A DNA stretch of 64,000 nt from Cryptomeria japonica (GCF_030272615.1 NC_081414.1:770231653-770295652); one strand, 5' to 3'. Shown: positions 1-12,905, numbered from the stretch's first letter. Notes: generated by a model from the letters alone, not told the origin. Translations and numbers: made by a program.

Positions 1-116
1 CTCATGTAGACAACATTAGGGACAACAAATAGAAGAATGGAGCTTGAGAAATACAAGAAGGTCACAAACAAGAAAGAAAGGAGAGAGGGAGAGAATCTAC
101 AGTGCTAATGAAGATA

Positions 117-3100
117 ATCAAGCATGTCATCTACGCGCCCCCCCCCCCCCCCTATCTTTGTCACCATTGTTTTAGGAAGGTGGACAACATGTAAGAGGAG
201 TGACATCAAGCACGATAGATGGAGCTATAACAAGTTCCAAACAAGGACAATGCTCTAAGCATGGATCACTTTGTTCATTACTAGGAGCTAGGATTAATGC
301 TTTTGAAAATTGTTTAGATAAATCATTGTCAACATCAACATATTCATATTCATCATCAGAAATATTAGGGTCAACATTTTCATCATTAGAAACATTCTCA
401 CCTATTTCTTCATCAAGATTAATAAAAATAGGAGCTCTAATAGGAATAGAACTTGAACCATCATTTTTCTTCTTGGAGAATTAGGTTGAACATCTTGGTT
501 AGGAGAAGGTTGAGAAAATGGAATTATATCAACAATTGGTGTCTTGGGAGAAGAAATGGTTTGGTAATAAAGTTGACGAGCTCTATCATGATGTCTCTGT
601 TGGCGTTCTCTCACACAATGGTTTCATTTGGTTTTAGCTGAAGGTTGTAAAGGTTTAGGTTCATCAGGTATAGGCTTGTTTTCTTCTTTTAAGGAAGGAT
701 GAATAGGAGGAGGTCTTATAGATTGAACAATAAGAGAGGTCAGTCATTTCCATTTGTAATATGTAGGAGGTGGAACCGTGCCATATAAAGGATGAATGGG
801 AGGTGTAGGAAGGAGAATAGGTCTAGCACCAGGTCCAGCATGAGGAGGAGGAATAGGTTGACACTTGGGAGGAAGATTATTTCTATCCTTGGGAGGAAGA
901 ATGGACTCATCCATAGCAAAACGAATAGATTCCTCTTTGGGAAGAAGATTATTTCTTTCCTTAGGGGGAAGCGTAATCTTATCCTCAAGAAGTGGTATAT
1001 AATCATCAAGAGGAATGCTAAGTGTTAGATTTCTAGGTTTACTCAATGACAAAATCATCTCATTTTTCCATTTTTGATATAATATAAAGAGAGCATCACT
1101 TCTAGGTTGAAGAGGTTGTAATTGTTTGGACCAAAAAAATCAAGACAAACATCTCTATCCATCACCATAGGTTGATATATGATATTATTAACAGTTATGA
1201 TTTTATCATTATAAGGAAATTTCAAACACTTATGAATAGTCGAAGCAATCGCTCCAAGCATGTCCGAACTTCACATGAAATTGATCAGATTTAGGAATGA
1301 TAGAAAAATTAACATCTAATAATTTAGTGCTAACGTTAGTAGAAAGTATGATAGAACTAATAGAAGGACAAGAGAAGCCATAAAAAAATCTAATTACCAC
1401 ATAGTATCATCATATATTATTTTATTCAATTGAAAAGTATAAATAAATTCTTCAGTTATCACATTAACCATGCAATTTGGATCAATAAGCATTCCTCGAG
1501 AAGGTGTGCCTTTGATTTTCAGTTACATATAATGGGCTATCACATGCTTTAATAGTCTCACTAGGATCAAATGTAATGCACAAGTCGTTAGGAGTTTCAT
1601 TTTTGTCAGCAAGGCTCACCACATTATTAAATTCAAGGCCAACATCATTGGGAGAGAAGGCAAGATGATTGGTCTCAATCACATTAGTGGAATGGGAAGA
1701 TAAAGGGTCAATGAAAAATTGAAGGTTTTAATTAGGAGGAGCTACTAATTTGTTTCCTTTGTCATTCACACTATCCATAGATATGATATTGTTATCAATC
1801 AAGTCTTGAATCTTACTTCTCAAAGAATAATACTTTTCAGTGTCATGGCCGAGTTGACGATAGTATTGGAAAAAGGATTTGAATCAAAGTAAGGTGAAGA
1901 TGTCTTAGATGGATCAATTGGTTTGATAGAGGGAAGTTTCAACACATTCCTTTGTAACAATTGAGACATAGTACTATGCAAAGATTCATTAAGAGGAGTG
2001 AATTATTTTCTAAAATTTTTGGACAAAGGAGGCACACCTATTGCGGCTACCACTTGAATGTTGTTGTTATCATTGAATTTGATGAATCCCTTGTTTGGTT
2101 TGAACTTTGCAAATAGTTGTTGAGCACTTTCACTTTTATCACTCAAAGCCATTGAAAAGGATTATTGTTCCAATTGACTCGTGGTAAGATGATAGTTGTG
2201 AAGTACTACACACAACTGCGTAAAGGAAGTAAACTCAAAAAAGAGAAGTTTATCCCTAATATAGTTTTTCAAATTAGAAATGAAAATTCTTTGAATATCT
2301 TGATCAGGCATAGGAAAAGAAATTTGAGAATACAAATGCTTGTATCTACCAATAAAATCAATCACTTTTTCTTTAACACCTTGCTTACAATGTATCAAAT
2401 AAGTCAAAGTAATTTTAGGACCAATGTTGTTGTGAAATTGCTGAATTAAAGAATTAGCCAATTGTTGGAAAGAAGTAATAGAATGAGGATGCAAAGAAAA
2501 ATATCATTGCAAAGCTTTATCCCTTAATGTTCTAGGAAACAATTTAGCCAATAATCTTTGGTCATGAGCAAAGTCACTACACAAAGTTTGAAATGTTTTA
2601 ACATGAGTCAAGGGATCACCTTTTCCATTATAAAGCTCCAATTGAGAGAATTCCACATGTTTAGGAGGGACAACTCAGGCAATGTCATTGAATAATGGGC
2701 TTGCTACATCAAATGTGGGCACATTATACTTAGATTGATTTATAGAAGCTATTTGTTGTTGTAAGGAAGATACTGTTCAACCTAGATTATTGATGTTAGA
2801 TTTGGTAGAAAGATTGAAATTGGACATGTTGGATTGAGGAGGGGTAACATTGTTGAATGAAGGAAGGGGTTCAAAATAAGGAGGGATATTGTTATAGTAA
2901 GACAAGGGTTGAGAATAAGCAGGAGGAACATTATGATATGTAGGTATGGGAGAGGATTGGGAAAAAAATGGAAAACTCATGGTAGGAGGAATGAAAGAAG
3001 AGAAGTTTCCTCATTGACTAGCATTTGTAGGTATAGGAGAAGATTGGGTAACAAATTGAAGACTCATGGTAGGAGAATTGAAAGAAGAGGAGTTTCCCCT

Positions 3101-3657
3101 TTGACTAACATTTGTAGCTATGAAATTTTGTGTAGAGGTAGCCATGATGTTTGATGTAAATGTAGGGACACTAGCCATAGGAGTAGTCAAAAAAATGGAA
3201 TGATTAACTTGAATAGGAGGTTGTGTATAACCTAGGGATTTAGCAAAACTCATCATGGGCATAATATTAGAATCAACAATATGAGCAATACCATGCAAGA
3301 TATCAACACCAAGTTTATCACTTTGAACCATTCTTTTTAATCCTTCAATCAATGGGAGAGATTCACTTTTTAGGTATTGTTGACTCATCCATTTTTGAAG
3401 ATCTTAAATTGATTATCAATCTTCTCCAATTGGTCAACGAAAACCCTAGATAGTGATTCATCCACATCATGAGAATTATCTAAAGAATGAGGATAAATGG
3501 TGACATTTGTAGGATTGGAAGAACCACCAACATCCTCATGGAATAAGTTATCCAAATTAGGCTCCATCTCCTCATTAATTAAACCTTAGGAAGCCTTAAT
3601 TCTATAATTTCTTCTCACAGGGATATTGTAGGTTGGACTAATAGTAGTAAAACTCAT
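117..3657 (-). pseudogene. Decayed gag-protease-like gene of gypsy copy A
   Basis: The start ATG (3655-3657) lies in the same context as that of copy C. Recognisable pieces follow the copy C order. They are an N-terminal segment (about 3011-3567), a retrotransposon Gag domain (2162-2494, with the block KQGVKEKVIDFIGRYKHLY), and a protease-like core near 1440-1500. The protease site reads DPNC at 1472-1483, where active retropepsins have D-S/T-G. A proline-rich tail follows (744-1058). Many stops and frameshifts separate the pieces, so no full protein can be made. It is homologous to 50939-53883 and 59800-63222. Assignment to Gag-protease is firm; dating is not possible from sight alone. Confidence 0.82.
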
Positions 3658-4658
3658 GCACTAAGGGAGGGAATTGAAAATTTGAACTTTGAAATTTGAA
3701 AATTGAAATTTGAATTTTGTAATCTAAGTTGCCAAATAATTGAATAACGCAAAATCCTAGGAAAAATGATTACTCAAATAAATGAACAAATTGATTGAAA
3801 AGCTAGAGAAAAATTGTGATGCAATCCCCTAGGAAATGGAAATTAGGATTATGTAAAAAAATGACCTCTTAATTTAAATTTAAAATTACCCACTAGGAGA
3901 TCAAAATTAAAATTTAAAATTAGGGCTAACAATAACCTCTTAAATTTTAAAATTTAAATTTTAAAGTGATGTTGGAATTTGGAAATTTAAATAGTCAATT
4001 TAAATCTAAAAATTAGGGCTCTTTTAATTAACCACTTAATTTTAAAATTTAAATTTGAAATTGTCCACAAGAAATTTAAAATTAGGGCCTTGTAAAAATA
4101 ACCTTTTAATTTTAAATTTAACAATAGATCCAAGGTTGAAATTGAAATGATGAATCCAAAATTGGGAAATGCACAAGACTAATTTAATTTAAAATTAGGG
4201 CTTTTTTTTAGTCAACCACTTAATTTTAAAATTTAAATTTGAAATTTGAAATTTGATCCAAGATTGCAAATTTGAATTTTGAAGTCACTCTAATATGATA
4301 AATTCAAAATTTAAACAACCCACAGGCTCAATTTTAAAAATTCTGAAAAATTATGGTTTTTGTAATTAACCACTTGTGAAATTTGACTTGAAAGTGAAAA
4401 TTTGAATTTTTAAATTGAATAAAACTCAAATATGAAACAATTAATCCAAATTATGCAATTCACAAGCTCAATTCTGAAAATGAAAATTAGGGTTCTAATG
4501 AAATTAACCTCTAATTTTTGTCAAATTTGCAAGGAAATCAAACATGTAAATGGAAATATAAAATTTAGATTGCATACACACTCAGATATGAAAACAAAAA
4601 ATAGAATTAAAGGTGTAAGGAGTCGGGTTTACCAAAATGAAAAGGGGAAATTTTGATT
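3658..4658 (-). repeat. Leader of gypsy copy A: degenerate AT-rich tandem repeats
   Basis: This is the untranslated stretch between the 5' LTR and gag. It is built from imperfect units of roughly 110-190 bases. Each contains an ATTAGGGC-like word, a TTAACCACTTAATTT-like word and a run of AAATTTAAATTTGAAATT. At least six units can be followed from 3850 to 4530. The leader of copy C also carries an AATTAAGCACTTAATTT block, so the array is an old property of the family. I recognised no primer-binding site next to the LTR. Confidence 0.6.
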
Positions 4659-5655
4659 TGTCAATTCGCATCATAGAACAAGAAATCACCAAATCAATTT
4701 TCTCTTTTTAGGGGGAGGAATTCCTATAAATTCAAAAGAGGGGAGGAATCCACTAGATTCAGTCACAAATCAAATAAGGACTGAATACTAAGTGGATTGA
4801 TTTATTATGATGTGTTTTCCCTCTTTTGTAAGTTGAAATACTGATTTAGGGTAAAGTGTTGAGATTGAAGACAAAACTAAGAAAATAATGAGCTACAGGT
4901 TCGGGATTTAGTTGTGCACATAGATATGAGTAATATAAGTTGATTTGGATCTTCCCTGGGAAAATGCACTGGAAAAGAAAGGACTGTGGCATGACAACAT
5001 GATCCTTTGAATTTTTTGCACACCAAAAAGGGTTGTTCCATCTCTGTGTCTAAAGCTTATTCTAAGAAGTATAGTTGTGCACCTATTTCCTACACATAGA
5101 AAGAAAGGGAAATAGGTTGGGAATAGGGGCTTTCCTTACGTCAACCCCTAGTTTTGGAATTAACCATGAAATTGAGATAAATGTAATTGAAATGAATAAA
5201 AGGAAAAGTTCTCCTTTTGAGGGAGATGTTGATTTGTGACTAAAAATTGAATGATTATACCTCCTTGTGAAGTTTTTCTTTCCTCCACATGGAATTAGGG
5301 TTTCATGAAATAGTATGCAAATCTCCACTTCAATGCTTGAATATTGACTTTATTGCTGCTCCAAGGCTTGATGGAAGACTGAAGATGCTCAATTCTTGTT
5401 GAATGCATGATCTCTTGTGTGCTTGAATGGTTCTCAATTGTTGTGTTTAGATGTGATTTATTTTCAAGTCAGAGGGGAAATCCTCTTTATATACTTGCTC
5501 ATTGAGAAAAACTGATTAATTTTTTGACATGAGCCAACAGAGAGAGGGAAATCCCGCTCAAATTTGAAACGTGAACAAGGGTTTAAAGAGGGATTAATTT
5601 AGGGAGAACCATGGTGCCATGAACTGGTCTTGGTGAGGACCAGAGCACCACACCC
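4659..5655 (-). repeat. 5' LTR of gypsy copy A, inner part
   Basis: This aligns with 57924-59111 (copy C) and 48978-50178 (copy B). All share a TTCAAAAGAGGGG-type block (4733 here, 58032 in C, 49089 in B), the CCCTCTTTT block that follows, and a block near the family's CTTGAATGCTTGAATG words. The left limit is approximate, placed at a TGTCAATTC that resembles the LTR ends of B and C. The right limit is the Copia-1 insertion point. Short open frames inside are chance frames in LTR sequence. Confidence 0.75.
5651..5655. repeat. Left target-site duplication of Copia-1
   Basis: CACCC here pairs with TGCCC at 12906-12910. The two differences fit a CGCCC original that lost its CpG by deamination on opposite strands. 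Confidence 0.65.
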
Positions 5656-7023
5656 TGATGAATAATGATGAGTAGCTAAGGTCCTGACCGATACTAAGAG
5701 GGGGGGTGAATCAGTACACACAAAAACTTCACAACACTTATCATATTAAACCGCAGCTAACTGGTTGTCTTCACCACTAAGCATAACCAGGGCTATACCG
5801 GTTAAACACAGATACTTTACACAGCATACCACAGATCACAAATCTTGATGACTACATTACCGATATAATCATGCATGAGTTGTATCTACAATACCAAAAC
5901 CATTTCACACTGCATGCATAAATAGCTTAATCAGAAGCACATAATCATTACATGAAAAACTCACAACCCATAACATAGAGATTTTTCACGTGGAATCCCA
6001 AACAAGAAAAACCACGGTGGGGATGAATACCCACAAGCTTGTTTTCAACTCTTTTGAAGTTCTCTCTGTTAGGAGCCTAGTCTAGTTAAAGACTTTACAA
6101 TAAGGTTATGTTAGGAACCGGTCCTATTAGGGATCACCTGGTTAAGGGATGGCTATATACCCTGTTAAAGGTTACCTCACTAGAGGATTTAAATAACTCA
6201 ATGAACTTGAGCCACCTGGTTAGAGGATTTACAACAAATCATGTTAAAGCTACCTGGTCAAGGGATTTACCTTTTGTTTAAATGGTTAGAAGACAATATG
6301 TAAAACTCTGATATGATAACAACACTCCTTGCTAAGGCAGATCCTTTTCCGTTCCTCTCCTTTGCAATCACACTCTGCAGATTCCTCATTCTGGTTTGGC
6401 AAGTATCTAATCTCCAACACGTGAACACACACACAACTTTTGCCAACAACTACAATAATAAAACTTATTGACCTTATAGACAAAAGCTAGGTCGGTACCA
6501 TAAACCCTAAACCGTAAGTATTTTAGGTTTACAATTACAAGCAGTCCAATCCTGACCATCCAAACACATTACATAGAATGAAATGATCTAAGACAAATCT
6601 CAACACATTTTGCATCGTCTAATCTTCCCTACATTTGGAAAACAGTAACCCATCATGTGCTCTTCACACACCACACAAAAAATTGCGCATTCCCTAGGTA
6701 AACATTCAAATGCATTCGATTTTCATGCGCAAGATCCTCAAAGAAATTCTTCACATGCACATAGATAATGTGGCATCTCGACCTTATCCTTATCATTCAC
6801 AAAACACCATCGGTTGCACCGCATAGGCCATACCGGAAACCCTAGAGCTGAATAGAGACTACCAACCGGTAGTCACACTTAGTGAACCCTGACACTGGTC
6901 CAATCCATCTCGATTGAAATAACTGCTTCCAATCTTCATACTGGTGCATATTGGTTCACCTGCTTGAGAATATATTGACATCAATGACAACATACATTAT
7001 CATCGCTTCATCATATGCCAACA
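5656..7023 (-). repeat. 3' LTR of Copia-1
   Basis: On the plus strand it runs from TGATGAATAATG to ATATGCCAACA; in element sense it starts TGTTGGCATATG. It holds a stem with a G-run loop at 5692-5716, the shared LTR block with GTGGAATCCC and ACCACGGTGGGG (5987-6036), and a cluster of degenerate GGTTAAGGGAT-like words at 6070-6300. The same elements occur in the other Copia LTRs of the window. Confidence 0.92.
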
Positions 7024-7035
7024 ATCTCCCCCTTT
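7024..7035 (-). other. Polypurine tract of Copia-1
   Basis: AAAGGGGGAGAT in element sense lies directly before the 3' LTR start TGTTGG. This is the usual Copia arrangement for plus-strand priming. Confidence 0.85.
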
Positions 7036-7392
7036 GGTATTGATGGCAATACTCAGTGATTCATTGCTTAGTTAAAAATATATACACCGGTTGACACTAT
7101 CATGTGCAACTTAAAGGATCACCATTACCTATACTGATCAGTGTGTATATGCTCAACATCTTCTCTCCAAACAATATATCTTCTTGCCCATACATCATGA
7201 GATATCTTCTCCCCTTTGACAACAATGCCAAAGTGGAGGCACAAGCTTCCAATCTCCACTATGTTGCTCCCCCTATGGAGTAGAATCCTTCAACACATCA
7301 ATCATGTAAGATCTGACATGGTAGTACCTAACTAATGTGGAGCACACAACTTTAGTTTACTTCATGAAGGGGCAGAACCCCTAATTCACCTC
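7036..7392 (-). other. 3' untranslated stretch of Copia-1
   Basis: Non-coding sequence between the RNase H end and the polypurine tract. It includes further CTCCCCC-type runs near 7026, 7209 and 7265. No gene is seen. Confidence 0.6.
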
Positions 7393-9039
7393 TCAAATAG
7401 GTAAATGTAGTCTTCGATAAGGGCTTAGTGATATGTCTACTAGTTGCTCCTTACTGGAAAAATGTTCTAATACAACCTCTTTATTCTGAACCTTTTCTCT
7501 CAAGAAATGATACTTGAGCTCAATGTGGTTAGTCCTAGCATGCAGTACTCGATTTTTGGAAATGTTTATTGCACTAGTATTATCACAAAAAATACTCACC
7601 GGTTCAGATATAGTCACTTTGAAGCCATTCAGTACATGCTTCATCTAGAATGCCTAAGTACAATTCATAAATTCCACCACATACTCCGCTTCAGCTATCG
7701 ACTGGTAAATACAGCTCTGCTTCTTGCTCATCCACAAGACTAGTCTTCCACCAAGGAAGAACTCTCCACCAGTTGTTCTCTTCCAGTCGTCCACATTACC
7801 TGCCCAATCTACATCGGTAAACACTTTGAGATCAAAGTTGCCATTGTATGGATACCACAATCCATAATCAACTATCCCTTTCAGGTATCTAAGAATCCTC
7901 TTTACTACTACCAAGTGGGATTCTCTTGGACTCTTTTGAAAATGGGCCACTATGCCCACTGCATGAGCAATATCTGGTCTGCTATGCACCACATAGTGCA
8001 GCTTATCAATCATTGACCGGTACTCCTTCACATTCACCAATGCTAAGTCATCCTCCTTAGTCAGTTTGCAGTCGGTCACCATCGGTGTTCCAACCGATTT
8101 GCTCTCCTCCATGCCAAAGGTCTTCAATACATCTTTGATATACTTGGACTACGTAGTGAAGATTCCTTCTTTCATCTACTGAATCTGTAGACCAATGAAT
8201 AACTTTATCTCTCCAATGAGAGACATCTCAAACTCTTTCTTCATTTCATCATCTCCTCCAAAGATTATGTCATCTACAAATAATTCATAGATCAGTATCT
8301 GATCACCTTCAGATTTTAGGTATATGTTGTTGTCCTCACTTGTTCTCTAAAATCCTATCTTCACAAGATGAGAGTGTAACCATTCATACCATTCTCTTGG
8401 TGCTTGTTTCAATCCATACAGGGCCTTGTGTAATCTACACACCATGTTACTATCTTTTGACAAAGCAAACCCATCTGGTTGCTCAATATACACTTCTTCT
8501 TCTAGGATTCCATTCAAGAATGTAGACTTCACATCCATTTGGTATACCTTGAATCCCTTGAATGCTACAAATGCAAGTAGCATTCAAACACCTTCCAATC
8601 TAGCCACTAGGGAAAAGGTTTATCCATAGTCTTCTCCTTCTTCCTAAGCATATCCCTTGCACACAAGTCTTTCCTTGTTCCTTACCACTATGCCTTCTTC
8701 ATTCAGCTCATTCCTAAAGACCCATTTGGTACCAATGATATTCGTGTGTTCCGTTTTGGGTACCAAGGACCATGTTGCATTCTTCTCTATCTGGCCCAAC
8801 TCCTCTTCCATTACCTTTATCCAGTCTTCATCGGTAAGTGCCTCTCTAGTGGTCTTAGGCTCAAATTTTGAAATCACGCAAGAGTTTTCTTTCACCTTTC
8901 TCCTTGTAAGTATTCCTACATCTTTGTCTCCTATGATTTGCTTTGGATCATGATGCAGTCTCACATACCTAGGGATGACCGTAGCAGGTTTTGCTTGCTT
9001 TTCCTCTTCTTTTTCTGCTTCTTCTTCTTCTTCACTCAC
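7393..9039 (-). pseudogene. Copia-1 reverse transcriptase and RNase H (broken)
   Basis: In life this part copies element RNA into DNA and removes the RNA template. Read from high to low coordinates, the RVT_2 start with NATWSLVP and GTKWVFRNELNEEG lies at 8644-8850. The first catalytic-Asp motif [11 protein letters not shown] is near 8530. [18 protein letters not shown] follows near 8370-8410, and FVDD, a variant of YVDD, is near 8270-8285. RNase H follows, with KVFTDVDWAG and AEAEYV (7654-8127) and then CDNTSAI and ARTNHIELKYHFLREKV (7393-7644). At least four frame breaks or stops separate these pieces, so no working enzyme is expected. Domain order and motifs make Copia certain; I do not assign a lineage. 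Confidence 0.92.
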
Positions 9040-9111
9040 TGAAGCTTCTACCTATATAGAAACACTGAGGTTTTTGCAATGTTTGTAATTTGTTTCTATC
9101 TTAACCAGTTA
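9040..9111 (-). other. Spacer between integrase end and reverse transcriptase in Copia-1
   Basis: An acidic, glutamate-rich linker is encoded at 8995-9039, and broken frames run to 9111. This is typical of the variable region between integrase and reverse transcriptase in Copia polyproteins. Confidence 0.5.
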
Positions 9112-10454
9112 CTAGAAGGCTAAACCATGTTCATCTTTCATTTCGTTGTTGTCAGTCTCCTCAACCTTCTTAGGGGATTCATCAACCCTAACATTGATAC
9201 TCTCAACAATATTTTGGGTCCTTCTGTTGTAGCACTTGAGAGCTTTTCTTTTAGTGGAATATCTAAGAAATATTCCTTCATCAGACTTAGCATCAAACTT
9301 ACTCAAATTCTCACCTCTCCTGATATAGCTTTTACTCCCAAACACTTTGAAATAACTCACATTGGGAGTTCTTCCATTCCAGTACTCATAGGGGATTTTG
9401 ACTTTACCTTTCTTGATGAGTACTCAATTTCGGTATAGACTGCAGTGCTCACTGCTTCTCTCCAAAATGTGTGAGCAACATTTCCTTGGATTAGCATAGT
9501 TCTGGCTTCTTCCACTACAATCGTGTTATTCCTCTCTACTATGTCATTCTATTGTGGTGTCCTTGGGGAAGACAACGGCCTCTTGATGTCGTTCTCTTCA
9601 CAGTACTTGTTGAATTCATCAGAAGTGAATTCACCTCCTTGATCACTTCTAAGACATTTTATTCTTCTGCCACTCTCCTTCTCAACTAATGCTCTAAAGG
9701 CTTTGAACTTTCCAAACTCCTCAGACTAGTCTTTCAATAATGTGACCCACATCACTCTTGACCAATGATCGGTAAGAATCATGAAATACCAATCTCCCTG
9801 ATTGCTTCTTGTTTTCATTGGACCACACAGATCGATGTGCACAAGACCAAGCAAGTTCTTTGCTGAAAGGGACTTACCTTTGAATGTTGAGGAAGACATC
9901 TGCCCAAGTTGACATTCTCTACACAAAGCATTCTCTAGTTTGCTCAACAAAGGAAACCCTCTTACTGCCTTGATCTTACTCGCCTTTAAAATATTGTCAA
10001 AATTCACATGACAAAGTCTCCTATGCCATATCCAATTGTCATCAAATTTCGCCATCAAGCACTGACTAATCTTGGCATTCAACTGAAACTGGTTTGCTCT
10101 AGTCTGCTTACCGGTGGCAATAAGTTCACCACTTTTCCCAATTATTCTACAGACTCCACCTTTGAACTCCAGAATAAGTCCTTTGTCATTCAACTGAGCA
10201 ACACTCAAAAGGTTTTTCTTAAGGCCTTCCATCTAGTAGACATCATCCAAACTGCTCTTTCCATTCAATGAGATGGATCCTTTTCTTTTCACCATGCAAG
10301 GTGCATCGTTGCCAAACTGGACAACAACTCCATCATATTCTTCCAAAGTCAAAAACTTTCTCCGGTCACCAGTCATGTGGTGAGAACACTTGCTATCAAT
10401 GATCCACTCATTAGAGTTGTCAATGTGAGAGATAAGGGCTTTTCGGTTAGACAC
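9112..10454 (-). pseudogene. Copia-1 protease and integrase (broken)
   Basis: The protease segment (10233-10454) has WIIDSKCSHHMTGDRRKF. The family motif is D-S-G, and here the glycine has become lysine, which should inactivate it. The GAG-pre-integrase/zinc segment (9726-10232) has WHRRLCHVNF and CRECQLG, the His-His and Cys-Cys pairs. It is followed by HIDLCGP, with the first catalytic Asp of the integrase core, and LTDHWSRVMWV. The C-terminal SH3-like part (9112-9360) has YFKVFGSKSYI and the typical GIFLRYS block. The core between 9440 and 9725 is readable only in pieces. The protein would have matured the polyprotein and inserted the cDNA. Confidence 0.9.
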
Positions 10455-10457
10455 CTC

Positions 10458-11447
10458 TTACTTGATAGCTACAAACACTATGTCATCACTCTCTTCATCC
10501 TTAGATTCTTCATCGATAACACCTTCATCCACTGCAACAAGACAATTTCTCCTACCTCCTCCTTTATACTTTCTAAACCTTTCTGGTTTATCCTTATTGT
10601 CATTGTTAGGACAGTTAACAGCTATATGTCCTATCTTATTGCAGGAAAAACACTTGAGAGGAAGCTTACCTCTGTATTTACCAGTGCCTTTTGGAAGTCT
10701 CTTGGCAAGAAGAGCTTCAAACTCCATCAGAATCTCCTCATCATCCATATGTCTGCTTGGCATGGATTCATAACTGATACTGACCTCTTTTCCTTTCCTA
10801 GTCAGTACAGAGGAAGTAGACACTCTATAGGAAGATTCGGTCTTCTAAACACTACCATCATAGCTATTCAATTCATATGCAGACAACTTTGCAATAATAG
10901 AGTCTAAGGATACCTTGGTTTTGTTGATAGATCTTAACTCCTAAATAGCGGCAACCCTGATTGCGTAGAGTGGTAAAAGTGATCTCAAAACTTTACTGAC
11001 AATAGTGGCATCATCAATTTTTCCACCAATGCTCTTGATTTCTCCAACCATTTTCTTGATTCTTATGCCATACTGCTAAATGGTCTCTCCTTCAACCATC
11101 CTCATATCTTCAAACTTTCCTCTAAGGATTTCTTCCTTAGCCTGCTTGACATGTTCATCACCACCATAGATGGATTCCAGTTTGTCCCATACATCTTTTG
11201 GATTTTCCTTATCTTGTACATTAATGAACTCTATATCGAACAAGCTGCAAATAAGGGCTTCCATGACTTGCCCATTTTCTTGTATCTCTTTTTTTTTATC
11301 ATCGGTTAGAGTGCCAGTGGGGATTACATATGCATTCTCAACATAGCTCCAGTGTTGTGCACCCAAAATCCTGATATATATCTTTATTCTATCCTTTCAT
11401 ATTGTAAAGTTGTCCCTGTTGAACTTCGGACCTTCCCTCTTCATCAT
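10458..11447 (-). pseudogene. Copia-1 gag with CCHC zinc knuckle (broken)
   Basis: This is the structural protein that packages element RNA. The start ATG lies at 11445-11447 and gives MKREGPKFNRDNFTI, followed by a stop where Trp is expected. The UBN2-type Gag body (11076-11366) has WDKLESIYGGDEHVKQAK, close to WDKLISVYGGDEHVQREK in the Copia-2 gag. The zinc knuckle CFSCNKIGHIAVNC lies near 10620-10665 and has the full C-X2-C-X4-H-X4-C pattern. Several stops and shifts interrupt the frame between 10824 and 11075. Confidence 0.9.
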
Positions 11448-11504
11448 TACAATAGGATCTTTTGACTCAAGCGGTTAAGATTATATCACTGAGGACCTGG
11501 ATGT

Positions 11505-11516
11505 ACTCTGATACCA
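11505..11516 (-). other. Primer-binding site of Copia-1
   Basis: TGGTATCAGAGT in element sense begins a few bases inside the 5' LTR end. It matches the initiator-methionine tRNA 3' end used by most plant Copia elements. Confidence 0.88.
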
Positions 11517-11518
11517 AT

Positions 11519-12905
11519 TGATGAATAATGATGAGCAGCTAAGGTCCTAACCGAAACTAAGAGGGGGGTGAATCAGTACACACAAAAACTTCACAACACT
11601 TTATCATATTAAAACATAGCTGACCAGTTGTCTTCACCACTAAGCATGACCATGGATATATCGGTTAAACACAAATACTTCAGACATCATACCATAGATC
11701 ACAAATCTTGATGACTACATTACCAATATAATCATGCATGAGTTGTATCTACAATACCACAACCATTTAACACTGCATGCATAACTAGATTAATCAAAAA
11801 CACACAATCATTACATGAAAAAATCACAACCTAGAACACAAAGATTTTTCACGTGGAAACCCAAACAGAAAAAACCACAGTGGGGATGAATACCCACAAG
11901 CTTGTATTGAACTCTTTTGAAGTCCACTCTGTTAGGAGCCTACTCTGGTTAAAGACTTTACTATAAGGTTCTGTTAGGAACTGATCCTGTTAGGGATCAC
12001 CTGGTTAAGGGATGGCTATATACCTTGTTAAAGGTTGAAACCCTATTAAAGTTTACCTTGCTAGAGGATTTAAATAACTCAATGAACTTGAGCCACCTGG
12101 TTAGAGGATTTACAACAAACCATGTTAAAACTACCCAGTCAAGGGATTTACCTTCTATTGAAATCGTTAGAAGACAACAGGTAAAACTCTGATCTGATAA
12201 CAACACTCCTTGCTAAGGCAAATCCTTTTCAGTTCCTCTTCTCTGTAATCATAGTCTGCAGATTCCTCATTCTGGTTTGGCAAGTATCTAATCTCCAACA
12301 CGCGGACACACACACTATTTTTTCCAACAACTACAATAACAAAACTCATTGACCTTATAGACAAAAATTAGGTCGGTAGCATAAACCCTAAACCCTAAGT
12401 ATTTTAGATTTACAATTACAAGCGGTCCAATCCTGACCGTCCAAACACATTACATAGAATGAAATGATCTAAGATAGATCTCAAGACATTCTGCATCATC
12501 CAAGCTTCACCGCATCTAGAAAACAGTAACCCATCACGTGCTCTTCAAACACCACATAGCAAATCGCGCATTCCCAAGGTAGACATTCAAATGCAGTTGA
12601 TTTTCATGAGCAAGATCCTTAAGGAAGTTCTTCACATGCACACAACTAACATGGCATCTCGATCCTTATCCTTATCATTCACAAAACACCATCGGTTGCA
12701 CCGCACAAGCCATACCAGAAACCCTAGAGCTGAACAGAGACTACCAACCAGTAGTAACACTTAGTGAACCTTGACACCGGTCCACTCCATCCCTGTTGAC
12801 CATAACCACTTCCAATCTTATATTGGTACATACTGATTCACCTGCTTGAGCATATATTGACATCAATGACAACATACATTGTCACCACTCCATCATATGC
12901 CAATA
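11519..12905 (-). repeat. 5' LTR of Copia-1
   Basis: Same structure as 5656-7023, from TGATGAATAATG to ATGCCAATA. The outer end has decayed from CCAACA to CCAATA. It carries the shared block at 11849-11898 and a 17-base insertion-like stretch near 12035 that is absent from the left LTR. Confidence 0.92.

Larger units (their letters stand above)
5656..12905 (-). mobile_element. Copia-1: complete but decayed Ty1/copia retrotransposon
   Basis: This is a 7.25-kb element with two LTRs, an initiator-Met-type primer-binding site, a polypurine tract, and gag, protease, integrase, reverse transcriptase and RNase H in the Copia order. It lies inside the 5' LTR of gypsy copy A, so it is younger than that copy. 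Its reading frame carries many stops and shifts and it cannot move by itself. The LTRs differ at 4 sites in their first 66 bases, which implies considerable age. Confidence 0.93.

Noticed and set aside
138-152. C-run as a polypurine tract or G-quadruplex
   Set aside because: It lies just past the gag end of copy A, not next to an LTR, and copy C has only six C there. Slippage is enough.
4620-4660. TGGTAAACCCGACTCC on the minus strand as the primer-binding site of gypsy copy A
   Set aside because: It is offset from the probable LTR end and I could not match it with confidence to a tRNA 3' end.
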